DNA of 64,000 nt from Pseudoips prasinana (GCA_951640165.1 OX621248.1:992001-1056000), one strand, 5' to 3'. Counted from the stretch's first letter, positions 30,060 to 41,754 are shown. Translations and numbers: made by a program. Notes: generated by a model not told the origin, from the sequence alone.

Positions 30060-30170
30060 TGTATTTATGGTTTAGATATATGGGTATATAATATATGGCT
30101 TACAGAATGTGCGGGAATCGAACCTGAAACACGACGGCGCCGAGGTACTGAGCCACACAAACGTTCAGTG
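30060..30170 (-). repeat. tRNA-like SINE head remnant
   Basis: The minus strand has TGTGGCTCAGTACCTCGG (A-box-like) and CAGGTTCGATTCCCGCA (B box). Acceptor and anticodon stems do not pair, so a working tRNA is unlikely. Confidence 0.5.
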
Positions 30171-30399
30171 GAAGGAGGAGTAAGAAAAGTAAACTAAGTC
30201 TACTTTTACAACTCCTCCTGTAACTTTATGAATATAGCAATTGTGGTATCCAAGGCAGATCTCACCTGAACAGCTTAGACCCTTTTAAATTTTAATAAGA
30301 TTTAAAACAAAATATTCCCATTGACATTGTAGCGAATAGTTCACGTTTCTGCGCACTATGGTATGGGCCTTAAAAATATTATTGTTTCATAGATACTAG
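30171..30399. other. No gene seen
   Basis: Short spacer, nothing recognised. Confidence 0.4.
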
Positions 30400-30666
30400 A
30401 TACGCAGCGAAGCGCCGTGAGTGCTTCGTTCGTATCTACCCACCGCAACACGAAAAATAAATATAAAAAATAATAATCTAGTCGGCATGGATGTATGGAA
30501 TTTGTGTATTTGTGTTATTTGTAAAATTGTTTAGGTGTTTATTTGTATTGTATAGTTAAGTATTTTAGTTTAGTTTAGTATTGGTAAGTAGCCCACGCTT
30601 GACGGCCTATATTAAGTATTTAATTTCTCTGCAAGTGAATTCTTAAGAGAAATAAAGAATCTTTAA
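30400..30666 (+). mobile_element. LINE 3' end of another family
   Basis: A 3' UTR-like stretch with GTAAGTAGCCCACGCTTGAC, ending AAGAGAAATAAAGAATCTTT. The same tail, inverted, ends the insertion at 60939-61089. No coding remains. Confidence 0.55.
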
Positions 30667-30834
30667 CCGTAAATGTGTGCTATTTTCAATCCGGCTTCAA
30701 TCCGAATCAGGGAAATTTAGTATCACTGTTAGCACTAAACCACGTTCTATTAGAAGAACCCCTACCCTAGGTACAAAAATCTATGTATCTCACGGCACAG
30801 TGGTGCTGTATGGCTGATAGGAAAGAAAATCACC

Positions 30835-31280
30835 AGCTCATCTCATCTCGTGGGGGCCGCACAAGTCGTTCTGAAAAAAAACATAGAAAATATCATTAAT
30901 GACGGTCATAACACCGAAATTATACAGTAACAGACAAACAAACAATGAAAATCTTATACTTAATATTCCGTAGTCCGGTCTAGGTGAAAAGGCATCTATT
31001 GGCATTGGCAGTCGCAATATTGCGACAGCGCTGATATTCTGATAGCGCCCGACTGTGGGGTCCACGGATAGTTAACCCCCATTACATACTATAATAAAAT
31101 GAAACATGAACTGATAACAAATGAACAGATATTTGATAAGCTAAATACATTAATAATACAAATAAAAACAATTCTTTGCGTGAATATCTATCAGATAACG
31201 TGCAGCAGCGTCTCTCTGAGTGCTATGACCAGCATACTGCGATCGCCAACCCGTCTGCCAAGCGTGGTTCTATACCATAT
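30835..31280. repeat. Pieces of a dispersed repeat related to 2546-2690
   Basis: CTCATCTCATCTCGTGGGGG (30838) and CAGCAGCGTCTCTCTGAGTG / ACTGCGATCGCCAACCCGT (31203-31256) match 2546-2690 in the same orientation, separated here by about 330 bp of AT-rich DNA. Confidence 0.55.
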
Positions 31281-31308
31281 TCTAACAAGAGTAAACTTAT
31301 CGTATGGG

Positions 31309-31543
31309 AAGTGGTTACCCTGGTGTGTGAGTTGTTCTAGCCGCCCAGTAGGCCTCTGACATGGCTTAACGATTGTTGCCTAATGGGTACAACCGGGACC
31401 GACAGCTTTACCCTCCGAAACACGATGACGCTCGGAAATTAAACCACTTTGGTGGTCACCCCTCTATGGACTGACCGCGAGCCTTGTTGCTTAACCTCAC
31501 CGATTACTTACGGAGCGGTGATAGCATCTAACTATGAGCGCCT
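31309..31543 (-). mobile_element. S5S SINE-like repeat
   Basis: The minus strand has GGTTAAGCAACAAGGCTCGC and CATAGAGGGGTGACCACC (5S A-box and C-box regions, the same 11-nt spacing as in 5S rRNA), then AGGCCTACTGGGCGGCTAG. Plus-strand frames of 83-86 codons over it are artefacts. Confidence 0.62.
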
Positions 31544-31689
31544 TCCTCAGCTTTCCAGCAATGGACGTCATTTGGCTGACATTGTGGATTATTTCAGGGC
31601 ACTAAACAATTTACGGCAACAATCTATAGTAAATTTTACTTCGTTCTATTGTTTTCTTCACACAATTTTCATTTTAACATACCTATCTT

Positions 31690-32010
31690 CATTAAAATAA
31701 ATTAAATAAAAAAAGGTTTTTATTCACGTAGACTTTAAAAAGCGCTTGTAAATAGTCAGAACATGTTTGTAGTAATACAGTTATTATTTCTAGTTACTTA
31801 TTACAGATATTTAGCTACACGGAATCTTAAAACATTTATACAATTTGTTTTATAATGGTAGTGATATTACAATATAATGGTAGTGATATAGTGATATCTA
31901 GCTTGTATTAAGTTATTGTCAAGAAGATTATGTTTAGGTTTAATTATTGAAATTTATATTTTACTACATATTGTCTGAATGGTTCTGTCTATATTAAGGT
32001 ATGAATACTG
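31690..32010 (-). mobile_element. LINE 3'-end repeat, family D (inverted)
   Basis: AAAAAAAGGTTTTTATTCACG, GTAAATAGTCAGAACATGTT, AGGTTTAATTATTGAAATTT and TCTGTCTATATTAAGGTATG follow in order. A 20-bp internal duplication (TATAATGGTAGTGATA twice near 31853-31888) is specific to this copy. Confidence 0.7.
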
Positions 32011-32090
32011 AATTCAGTATTATTATTTATTTATTTATTGCTGAAAGATTATCCATGCTGATACACAAACTGACTGTTTACACCATGTCA
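32011..32090. other. Short spacer at a Helitron target
   Basis: Contains TTATTTATTTATTTATTGC; the last base, A, is the 5' side of the A/T Helitron target. Confidence 0.4.
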
Positions 32091-32412
32091 TCTATACATA
32101 TAATAAAATTGTAGGGAAGTCAAAACTATACATTTATTATGTTATTAAAAAGATACTTGGGGCGTGATCTACAATCGATATCGAAGCAAAAAATATAGTT
32201 TTTAGAATTTTTTGTCAGTGTGTCTGTTTGTCTGTATGTATGTCCGGGCTAAACTCAAAAAGTACTGCATGGATTTACTTCAAATTTTGCATGTATATCA
32301 CTAAGAGGTCAGGTCAACATATAGGCTACATATTATCACGATATCACCTACGGGGGAGAAGCTGTGATAATTTATAAAATTGAACGCGGGTAAAACCGCG
32401 GGGCACAGCTAG
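32091..32412 (+). mobile_element. Helitron family A (complete, 322 bp)
   Basis: TCTATACATATAATAAAAT start preceded by A; end GGGCACAGCTAG followed by T. Body and terminal hairpin are intact. This is the best reference copy in the window. Confidence 0.9.
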
Positions 32413-33617
32413 TTGTCAATAAAGCTACATACATATATGTATGGTAAGAGCAACAACGGGCAGGCAGTAAATCGGACACCAGTTACCTTTACTCACGAAC
32501 TACAAAGTTCCACAATTAGGGGTCCGTGATTACACGAATTGTGACCGCCGCGGTTTCCCCGCCGCGATTTAACTAGTAAGAACTGGCACAGACACAAGTA
32601 TGCTACAAAGAGGTAACTCTGAACAGATATTAAGAATGAAATAAATTTAAGAATGCAAGTTAGATGGACTTTACTCTAAAACTAGAGATCCGCTGATAAA
32701 TAAGTATTTTAAATCAATATTTTATTTGGAAAATAATTCCTAAAATAGGTTTTTTTTATTTTACCTCTTTTAATGAGTAATTGTAACAAGAAGTGGTCAT
32801 TGTGACTTGAGTATAATACCTAGTAAAATAAATCCTACAGATTTTTTTGTATGTAATGATCAGTACTATAGAAGTTTATATTATTTTATGGATTACCATA
32901 ATAGTATTTTGCATTAAACGCCAAAAAATGACTTATTTATTTAATTAATTATATGAGCAAATATTAATATTCCATAAGTTGTTTTGATTAGCAAATATCT
33001 ACATATTATATTAGGTACTTTTCATGGTGCTGTCGTGTTTTTTAAAAGAAACTCTGTCCTATTACTTAATAAAAAAATACTAATAATGTAGCTATCTATA
33101 GGTGATATATTTTCTTAAATCAATTCAGTTATTTTTGAGTTTATTTATTACAATTCAACATAAAAAAAGAAATGTCTTCGCTCTTATTTGTTTAGATTAT
33201 TTTTATCAGTTGATATTGGTTTGTAAGTACAAAACAATATTGACAGAATATATTGAGGATAAAACACTAGCAGAGTATGTAAAGGTCATAATCTATCTGG
33301 GACCAAACCATCACAGTCCGCTGACGTTATAAAATCATATATATTACTTACACTAGAAGAGCATGTTTGGGTTATAACTTTTGTATACAAACAACTGTAA
33401 AGTATGTTAAGGTCAAAAATAACTAATATAAATGCCAGCAGAGCATACAATTTACAATTTTGACAGCAAATAGCAAATGATTTAATGCTCTTATGGCTAT
33501 GATTTATCACAAAACTCATTAACTGCATTAAGTAATGAGGTAAATGGAAAAATAAACTACGGCACGACAAGTATAAAAACTGTTTATGAAAAAATATCTT
33601 GACTTCAACTTTTTATA
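32413..33617. other. No gene seen; 1.2 kb mostly AT-rich
   Basis: At 32535-32570 the sequence CCGCCGCGGTTTCCCCGCCG is a small GC island next to the Helitron end. Frames of 76 and 94 codons near 33100-33570 are AT-driven. Confidence 0.4.
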
Positions 33618-33740
33618 TATTAATTACTTGGGTTAATGACCTTGACTGCTAAGCCAGAGGTTTTCGGTTCGACTCCCGCAAGGAAAATCTTTGTATGACA
33701 AGGACGACTATTTTGTCGGTGTCTGGGCGTAATTTATCTA
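33618..33740 (+). mobile_element. tRNA-derived SINE, family S3-like (diverged)
   Basis: Head ACCTTGACTGCTAAGCCAG with B box TTCGGTTCGACTCCCGC. The body TCTTTGTATGACAAGG, TGTCGGTGTCTGGGCG and TAATTTATCTATA keeps the same core order as the other tRNA SINEs. Confidence 0.6.
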
Positions 33741-33961
33741 TACAAAACTCTGAAAGCAACAAAGAGTCTTGAAGTCCAGTCGCATAGGTTTCCCTCTCTG
33801 CAGTCATCCGTTTCTGTGTCGCTAACCGTGGTTATGTATGGAGGTGGGAAGAGGGAAGTGGGTTTTGGTTCAACCGTATGCGGTATATTGTATCCTTCCT
33901 TATCTAATGTGCTCCCTACTTTATTATATTCCATTTCCTTGTACAGCACATGTACAGTCAC
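33734..33961 (-). other. Unassigned open frame (75 codons)
   Basis: Reads MTVHVLYKEMEYNKVGSTLD and later ITTVSDTETDDCREGNL. Composition is more balanced than typical spacer frames (P, T, D, E present; few runs). No domain recognised. It overlaps the end of the SINE, so part of it may be repeat-derived. A host exon is possible but unproven. Confidence 0.25.
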
Positions 33962-34429
33962 GTTGATGATTACACTACGACATCGTTTTTATTACGATAG
34001 CATTAGGACTGGTTTTTGCAGTGTGATCTACTGATGACGCGTTGATGTTGTGTACATTACGTGAAAATTATTAAATTATCTAGTTAAGGCTGTATTTAAT
34101 GATAATCGGTGACCATACAATCAAAGTGACTCATGGTTACATCGTTTTAAGAATTTATGTTATGTAATAAATATTATAATGATAAACACTTAATTAATTT
34201 GAATGACTAAATATAATTTATGTTAAATATAAACTTACCATATTTTAATAAATTTTCTTTGTCAATGATGTGATATGTTGTAGTTTAATTTGAGTAGTAC
34301 TGTTGTAATTAATTATAGCATTGGGTGTTAGCCTGTAATATTATGAATTATGTTGTGATAAATTAATAAATAAATAAAATATTATGTAGATATTTTCCAC
34401 ATACATAGGTCGCTCCAATATAAAAGTTG
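33962..34429. other. No gene seen
   Basis: AT-rich, no recognised repeat. Confidence 0.4.
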
Positions 34430-34791
34430 AAGTCAAAATAGTCAAAAATCATTTATTCCGTAAACATTTTACATTTATGTTGAATCGTAATTTTTACCCT
34501 ACCGTGCAGTGCATGACGTGGCAGCTACTGAGAAACATTGCGAGAATACTCAGTAGGAATCCTTTTTTAAAATAAAATATACTTTAAATTAATTACAATC
34601 ATGTGTGTTGACTCAGAACAACTCAATCCCAAGCACTTTTGTCACTTAAATAATAGGAAATTTTGTAATTTGCTACACAATTTTGCTTTAATAATTCTTT
34701 TAAAGTTATTCGTAGACAATTCTCTAATATCATTGGAAAGTTTGTTATAGAATCTTGCCCCATTGCCCCATAATAGAGTACTATATACCTC
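34430..34791 (-). pseudogene. LINE 3' end: 49 codons of RT C-terminus plus 3' UTR
   Basis: The minus-strand frame ending at 34642 reads LLWGNGARFYNKLSNDIREL and later KAKLCSKLQNFLLFK. ARFYNKLP-type motifs with a basic C-terminus are usual for Jockey/CR1 elements. The 3' UTR ends CGGAATAAATGATTTTTGAC, the same end as the fragment at 41880-41965. Confidence 0.72.
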
Positions 34792-35228
34792 GATTTATAG
34801 AACAGAAAAGTAAAAATAGCTTATGATTCCAAACTATTCCAAACTCCTCTGGAGTCGAGAAGTTTGCAATACTATCACTCTTTTGCTCAAAATTGCAATA
34901 TGGACTCCAACCGTAATTTAATCCGAACAAAGAAAATCTGCACTAGTTGCCAAGCCCAGTACGTGGGTAGGTACGAGTAGTGTCACTGCTTGTTCGAGTA
35001 GAATTTATTCCCAGAATCAATATACTCGTACGTGGTAACACTAGGTGTAGGTACCACAATTGGTGAGCAGAATGTATAGTATTGTATTTTACCAACAACT
35101 TTCATACCGATGGTTTAGGGTGACTGGCCCTGTTGATATCCGAACGACGATTATTAAATTCACAACGATTGAATTTAACTAGTATCCTTAGTACCTTAGT
35201 ACCAAACCCGACCCTCACATTGTTTAAA
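34792..35228. other. No gene seen
   Basis: The minus strand near 34840-34890 has an open stretch (ANFSTPEEFGIVWNHK-like), possibly more of an old LINE, too short to assign. Confidence 0.35.
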
Positions 35229-35343
35229 CATATCCTACTAATATTATAAATGCTAAAGAGTGTGAGGTTGGATGGATGTTTGCCACTCTTTCACGCCAAA
35301 ACTACTAAACGAATTTTGATGAAACGTTATAGTGATAAGCTTT
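35229..35343 (+). mobile_element. Helitron family B, 3' truncated by or next to a SINE
   Basis: TCCTACTAATATTATAAATGC start, GATGAAACGTTATAGTGATA end; the SINE S2 head follows within a few bases. Confidence 0.68.
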
Positions 35344-35345
35344 TT

Positions 35346-35545
35346 GACTGCACGTGTGGCGCAGCAGTTAAGACAGTCGCCTCGCCATTACATGTCTTGG
35401 CTTGATTCCCGTGCAGGACAACTATATGTGTAACCCATAAATAGTTGTACTAAGTCTAGATGTATTTTGTGATCGTCAATTATATGTTTGTAAAGTACCC
35501 CGCGCACAGGGATACAAATAGCGTTGCCTTTAAAAAACACTTATG
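35346..35545 (+). mobile_element. SINE family S2
   Basis: GCACGTGTGGCGCAGCAGTTA head, B-box region TGGCTTGATTCCC (mutated), body ACCCATAAATAGTTGTACTA, 3' part AAGTACCCCGCGCACAGGG. Confidence 0.8.
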
Positions 35546-36795
35546 AAAATTCCTGCCCTGTCAGAGCTATCTTGGCGTGCGTTTGTGATGAAATTCGATA
35601 TGGATAGTCTAATATAGGCTAGTCTTTTACCATTTTATAACTATTTTATAACTATCTAGGATTTGCACAGGTGGATAAATAAAAAGTTTAGATATTATTT
35701 TTAATTAATATTTTATTAAAACAAACAGAAAACAATATGTGTATTAAATAGTTAAATTTTAATAAAATGCGTTCACTGTGATTTAATGATAATAGTTAGA
35801 TATATATTGATGGATGTTTTTTGACAGTAATGAGTACTGTAGATATACATCGTAGATTATTTTATATGTCATCAATAGTTTTCTCAGCGATTCCATATAT
35901 TAACGGACACAAACATATTTATTTCAATATTTAGCTATTTAAATAAAAAATCTACAGGCGCTATTGGGTGCACCCACCTCAAGAACAAGTGGGTAATGTA
36001 AGAAGTGCAGTACAATGAATCCGCGGAGTTGTGCAAGTTTGCCATTAATCCAGACGCAGGTGTGGCCCTGCCTTACAATAGGCTACCAAGTCTATTCCTA
36101 CTATAACTTTGTTTGTATTGCATTCAAATGGAAACTTAGAAATAAATTGTTATTTCACCAACTTGCACACCATTATTATCACTAGTTTTAGTTAGTAAAA
36201 AGACAATAAATCGTAGAACATTCACACTGTATATTAAGAGTGATCCCTATCACAATTTTTTCTGAATATTAAGATTACACAAATATTTTTGATACGCTTG
36301 AAATAATCTACGGAATACGAAAATTATCTACGGAAAAAATTACGGTCAAACATTATTTTTTCCGTAGACATGTTTTTTATTTATCGTTGAATGAATGAAC
36401 AATGAATGTAACATTTATTTGCTAAATTATAGGTATAGGATTCATTGATACATTATAAAAATTGTTAAACTATATTTGACATAGATGACGTGAAATTTTT
36501 ATTAAATGATATGTTAATTATGTTAAAGTGAAGTTATGATACTCTAATAACCTAGGAAATAAACAAAATCTATTAAAAGCCAGCCCAAATAAACATGTGG
36601 CAACATTCGCCCTGAAGATGACTTCCGGAAGAAGTTGAAACGGTTATATTTGGTTACGGGAGATAGATGATCCAACATAAAATTAATTACGTGAGTAACC
36701 CGTTACTATCTTTCATTATGTTAGTACTTCACGTCAGTTTTAATAATAATACTATCCATGACGACTAAGAGTGTCGTCGTCAGTGCACAAACGTA
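35546..36795. other. No gene seen; 1.2 kb AT-rich
   Basis: The only notable sequence is a small inverted pair, ATCTACGGAAAAAATTACGG / TTTTTTCCGTAGA, near 36328-36368, which could fold. No coding. Confidence 0.4.
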
Positions 36796-36930
36796 CAGAC
36801 GCCAGTACATCCAGCTACCCCAATCTGTCAAATTCCTTTTATAGATTTTCAACTTTATCACATAACCATAAGGTTCACTTTCAATTGGGGAAATTTGACA
36901 GCTTGGGGTAGCTTGATGTGCTGGCGACTG
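36796..36930. mobile_element. M1 MITE inserted in a perfect palindrome
   Basis: Arms CAGACGCCAGTACATCCAG and GCTTGATGTGCTGGCGACTG, with TA at 36794-36795 and 36931-36932. The flanks beyond TA are GCACAAACG and CGTTTGTGC. Restoring one TA gives a 20-bp perfect palindromic target. Confidence 0.88.
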
Positions 36931-36932
36931 TA

Positions 36933-37063
36933 CGTTTGTGCCATATCTCATTTTTTTCGTGAAATGTCTTCGTTCGATTGTGGTAATGGAGTCTTATGGA
37001 GAGGATTGTTATGTTATCGTTATTCTGCTATGGTGCCCTAAGGTCACACTTTAGGTAGCATAA
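36933..37063. other. Short spacer
   Basis: No recognised feature. Confidence 0.4.
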
Positions 37064-37595
37064 AATACTAACAACATTAAGTCAGGTGAGCAGAACGTAC
37101 TCTTTCCCAGCCGGATTAGTAGAACTTTGTTTACTATAAAGTCAGTAACAAGTAAAGCCGTGCGGAGGCTCTGTAGGCAGTACAACATGCTATCAAAAGC
37201 CGAAGCTATTGATATCTGCACAAAGTTGGCAATATTCAGGAAGGACCTAAAGTAGGTACTTCTAACTACATCCAATAATAATTGCAATTAATTGTTTTTA
37301 TTTTTATTTAATTCTTCGAGATTGTGATTTGCTCTAGTTTTAAGATTCCTTTTTTTTGTATAATATATGCTTTAATGTTATTGATATCTAGTAGGCATTC
37401 TTTTAAATTTATTTAGTGTCAAACATGATTATATTTTATTAGTGTATAAATTATAGTTTACTTATAAGCTAATTGACGCAAGCTGTGGTTTCCTATAAGT
37501 CAAGAAGAACATTGCTCACTATCTTTTTGCATGCACTATTTTATGGAATGTATTGTGTTTATTCTTTGTTGAAGGTCCTTAAATAAATAAATAAA
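37064..37595 (+). pseudogene. Probable LINE 3' end: 63-codon C-terminal frame and 3' UTR
   Basis: The frame runs from an upstream stop at 37061 to the stop at 37253-37255. It reads SGEQNVLFPSRISRTLFTIK, then KAVRRLCRQYNMLSKAEAID and ICTKLAIFRKDLK. About 330 bp of UTR-like DNA then lead to TCCTTAAATAAATAAATAAAC, a poly(A) signal/tail. I infer a LINE from the tail; the protein motif itself is not one I can place. A 3'-terminal host exon is an alternative. Confidence 0.45.
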
Positions 37596-37819
37596 CAAGG
37601 ATTATGTCTGTTTAATGGTTAGCGCATGGACGCTTGTAAGGGCCCCAAACTGTAGACTCTTGGAAAAACCGAGTTCCCTGCTCATTCTACAGTTTCAGCG
37701 TACGTGAGAGCAAGTTTTTCCTGTATAAGTCTTAGGTTGAATAGAAAGAAGAGATAAGAAGAAGTTTATAGAAAGTAGCCGGGGCAGCACAACGAGGAAT
37801 TCTTCCGAACACAGAATAA

Positions 37820-37895
37820 ATAAATTAAATAAAAATAAAAAAGGTTTTTATTCATGTAGACTTTAAAAAAACGCTTGTAAATAGTGAGAATATGT
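37820..37895 (-). mobile_element. LINE 3'-end repeat, family D, minimal copy
   Basis: Only the last ~70 bp: AAAAAAGGTTTTTATTCATG to GTAAATAGTGAGAATATG. Confidence 0.65.
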
Positions 37896-38943
37896 TTGTG
37901 GTATAATTCATACCTACTGTAGTTCTTATTAGCGTTTCGATGGCAAACTTATTAAATTTTGTGGCCCAGAACGTGGTCACACTGATTGCTCTACCACGAT
38001 GGGTTTTTGGCGCCAACGCGGAAAAAGACACATCAGAGCATCGTTTCATTTTCAAAACTGGTGCAAAATTCAATAAAATTTTTATGTGTAAATATGGTGG
38101 ATTTTTAGACATAACATCATGGACAACGTACACAAGTGGAGGAAAGTGCCATATTGCCGTGAATTGCGATTTTCTGTGTTGAACCTAAAATCCATATTAG
38201 CCTCTAGTAAAGTCTCCACTGCTTTACTGGGGTACGACAAGGACTACGTATGACTTGACTGTGACGGACTTTACTTGACATGACGAAAATAAATGAAATA
38301 TTAATATATTTTACGGAAGGTTCATAAGGCCGAAGAAGCCAGAGCCGTAAAACTGAATAAAAAAAAATACCACGATGGCAAATTATAATAAAATACTGTA
38401 GTGTACAATTAGTAAAATTATGCAGGAAGTAAAGTCTCTCCTCAGACTTACGTGCTGCTAGTGAATGATACCAGGCTGATAATGATGATTAAAATAGCTA
38501 ACCACTAACCAGGCTTTACCATATTATGAATGATACATATAATATCAAATATGTCGTTAATCAAAACCATTACAACTTGGACGCGGTACAATTTCTGAAA
38601 GAGCAGAATCATTTGGAATTTAATAACGTAAAGTTATCTATATAACTTGTTCAAAGCATAAAAGGCTTATTCAGAGGGCATTCAATCTATCTTCTAGATA
38701 TAATCTGAAAGGTATTATAATAATAGAAATGCCATCTCCAGCCACAAGGATATTATTATCTAAATTATTTTATCCTTATATCTTACTTGTATCCGAGTAA
38801 ATATATAGGGAAAGGTCATTACTCCCAGAAAATCTTATTAAGTAGGTAGGTACATGTTTGTATAGTAAAGTTTATTAATGAGCCTGAAAGACATTGTTCA
38901 TAATTGAAAATACTAATTAAAATACTACATTGAACTTATAAAT
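37896..38943. other. No gene assigned; frames of 80-93 codons overlap on both strands
   Basis: Around 37940-38180 a plus frame (MANLLNFVAQNVVTLIALPR) and a minus frame overlap. Less AT-biased than the flanks but without a recognisable motif. The remainder is AT-rich. Confidence 0.35.
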
Positions 38944-39150
38944 TTGACTGCACGTGTGGCGCAGCGGCTAAGGCAGTCTCCTCGCGCTTCATGTCGCGGG
39001 TTCGAGTCCCGCACCGGACAACTATTTGTGTCACCCATAAATAGTTGTTCTGAGTCTGAATGTCAATTTGTGTCTGTCTGTTATATGTTTGTAAAGTACC
39101 CCGCGGTACAGGGATACGAATGCGTAGTTCGGGCGTATCTTTAAAAAAGA
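38944..39150 (+). mobile_element. SINE family S2 (clean copy)
   Basis: GCACGTGTGGCGCAGCGGCTA (A-box region) and GCGGGTTCGAGTCCCGC (perfect B box), body ACCCATAAATAGTTGTTCTG, 3' part AAGTACCCCGCGGTACAGGG, A-rich tail. Good reference copy. Confidence 0.88.
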
Positions 39151-39248
39151 ATCAATGAAAATTTACCGTACGATGATATTTTAACCCATAACCTCTGCTT
39201 TTACATGACATCGTATACATATATCAAATGCTATAATATACTGCCACT

Positions 39249-39450
39249 GATATAAAAAAAAACTTGTGTGTACTTATGTACACGCGTTAGAAGTTATACT
39301 TCTTAATATACAACTTGAACATAGTTATCAATTTTCATACCACCTAGAACTAACTTCATGCTGTTAAATTTTTTGGTGCGCGCGCATCGTAAAAATTCAC
39401 TCGCATCATTTTTCTCCATCGCGCCAAAAGAAGTATAACTACAAAAACTC
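39249..39450. mobile_element. Repeat H (copy 2)
   Basis: Matches 20806-21012 with few changes, including CTTGTGTGTACTTATGTACA, CGCGTTAGAAGTTATACTTC and CATCGCGCCAAAAGAAGTAT. The flanks differ completely, so the shared 200 bp marks the element ends. Confidence 0.7.
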
Positions 39451-39790
39451 CTCATGGCTATCCTGTTAAAATACTATCAAACATTTAAAATTAAACTTAT
39501 TCAAACCTAGATCCGAAAGCATACGAAATGATATAAGAAAGTTTTAATTAAAGAGTAGGAAGCGGACATAGATGAACTATGGGATAACTTGTTCTTTGCT
39601 TTCGTGGATTTCACCATATTTTTATGTAATTTTATAACGAACCATTTCAAAGTAAGGATTTATTTAGATTTGCCATTGACAGAATAAGAAAAAAAGAATC
39701 AAAATGAAAAGTAGGTTATTATGCTTCAACAGTATACCAACGCATAAGATAATTTCGTTTCTTATTTGAAATTTCCGCGCGTTATTTGTA
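39451..39790. other. No gene seen
   Basis: AT-rich. Confidence 0.4.
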
Positions 39791-40020
39791 ATAATGATAT
39801 CCTGGGACATTATACACACATGGCCATCTGATCCCAAACTAAGCAGACCTTTTACTATGGAAACCAGATAACTGATATATTACATATGTTACTTTTCTTT
39901 TGTAAATACATACTTATATAGATAAATTACACCCAGAATCAGGACAAACAGACATGGGAATCGAACCCACGACCTCCGGCGTGAAAAGCAAGCATTTGGC
40001 AACCACGCCAACAGGCCCGT
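39791..40020 (-). mobile_element. tRNA-derived SINE, family S3 (inverted)
   Basis: On the minus strand the head reads CCTGTTGGCGTGGTTGCCAA (A-box region) and GGTCGTGGGTTCGATTCCC (B box). The 3' body has CTGGTTTCCATAGTAAAAGG, TGGGATCAGATGGCC and AATGTCCCAGGATATCA. The middle is shortened. Confidence 0.8.
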
Positions 40021-40198
40021 CAATAAGCTACAATCAATAGATAGTTACACTATTGCATTAGGTTAACACCTGTAAAATATTTATAACAGAAAATTAGTGA
40101 CGTGTCAAGGAGTTTTAAAGCCTTTAAATTATTTATTAAATGAATTACCTATTTAATAATATTCAATACAAATTATCTTCTCGTCCCAAATACCCCAG

Positions 40199-40665
40199 TA
40201 TCTCAAGGCGAAAGTCTTCGACCAGTGTGTGTTGCCAGTGATGACTTACGGAACGGATACGTGGTCGCTCACTATGGACCTTATCAGGCGGCTCAAGGTC
40301 ACCCAAAGAGCAATGGAAAGGGCTATGCTTGGAGTTTCCCTGCGAGATCGAATCAGAAATGTTGAGATCCGCAGGCGAACGAAAGTAACCGACATAGCCG
40401 TAAGATTTGCTAAGCTGAAGTGGCAGTGGGCAGGGCACATAGCTCGTAGAGCCGACCGCCGCTGGGGCAGAAAGGTTCTCGAGTGGCGACCACGAACCGG
40501 AAGACGCAGCGTGGGCAGGCTCCCTACAAGATGGACCGATGATCTTGTGCGAGTCGCTGGAAATCGCTGGATGCGGATATTGCAAGACCGGCAATTGTGG
40601 AGATCTTTGGGGGAGGCCTTTGTCCAGCAGTGGACGTCTTTCAGCTGATATGATGATGGTGATGT
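40199..40665 (+). pseudogene. RTE-type endonuclease/reverse transcriptase, C-terminal 149 codons
   Basis: The frame enters at YLKAKVFDQCVLPVMTYGTD and continues TWSLTMDLIRRLKVTQRAME, LKWQWAGHIARRADRRWGRK and RLPTRWTDDLVRVAGNRWMR. It stops at 40646-40648 and ends with GATATGATGATGGTGATG. This is the canonical C-terminal segment of insect RTE-clade elements, here without stops but lacking endonuclease and RT core. Reverse-strand frames over it are shadows. Confidence 0.87.
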
Positions 40666-41463
40666 ATACTAATTATAGGAAATTGCGTTAAAATAATGTG
40701 GCAGTAAAGTGTTCATGGCTCGTTCGTAGTTTGGGAGCACTTTAATATTATTTTATATTATTATTTATTATCTATCTATTATATTTATATCAATATCCAT
40801 GATCAATTGATCATTCGTAAACCCAAACCTTTCGTCCGATTTTGATCATCTACTTTTGCCGTTGACTGTATGAGGTAATTTACATTAGGCAATTCCTGCA
40901 TTGAGACTGGTGATGTGGTACGTTTACTTACAAGCAAGGACTTAATAATAAAATTAAAATTTATAATGAAACAGATTAAATAATATAAGAATTATTAAAA
41001 TAAATTATTATTAATAAATTAGAATTAATTAAATGTGAGAATTGCAATTGATTAAATAAATAAATCAACATATTAATTCAAATCACAGTTGCCGAAATGC
41101 ATGACTCACTAATTTGCATGACAGTTTTATGTTTAAGTATTCGTAAATCAAGCTACTTTATTAAGACTTGGCTTGCACTTGTTCTGTGCGTGTGCCAGAG
41201 TGCTGGTGTACACACTTGTTCATTTAATGAACTTCTTTCATTTAATTAAATTAGTTGATTAATTATAACGTATTCTACGAATGTAATCATAATCGTAAAT
41301 AGAATATATCAACAGCCTTCAGAAACATAACTAACGCAACGAAACTGTATCTACCTATCGTTTATCAAACTTAAAAAAATATCTAGATACTATATTCAAT
41401 TTCAGACTATTTAATTGCAATATGTTGGACCTAAACTTGCTGAAATATATGTCTAACTAGAAA
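40666..41463. other. No gene seen; AT-rich
   Basis: Very A/T-rich between 40930 and 41080 (repeated AATTAAATAA). Nothing recognised. Confidence 0.4.
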
Positions 41464-41643
41464 GTCTATTATTAAAAAGGCGAAAGTTCGTGAGTGTGTG
41501 AGTGTGTATGTTTGTTACTTCTTCACTTCTAAAGTGCTGGAGCGATTTCAATAAAATTTGGTATGGAGTTAGCTGACACCCTGAATTAACACATAGGCTA
41601 TAATTTATAAAGTTTAACGCGGGTTTAACCGCGGGGCACAGCT
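41464..41643 (+). mobile_element. Helitron family B (complete interior)
   Basis: AAGGCGAAAGTTCGTGAGTG, TGGTATGGAGTTAGCTGACA, CACATAGGCTATAATTTATA and GTTTAACCGCGGGGCACAG. The terminus is GCTGG instead of GCTAG. Confidence 0.78.
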
Positions 41644-41754
41644 GGTTTTATATATTTTACACTCAGCTCGATATTTGCAAGCAGCATAATTACTTGCAGT
41701 CCTATTTTAATTTATAATAGTCACATAAAAAACCGGATTTACCTAGCATTTCTA

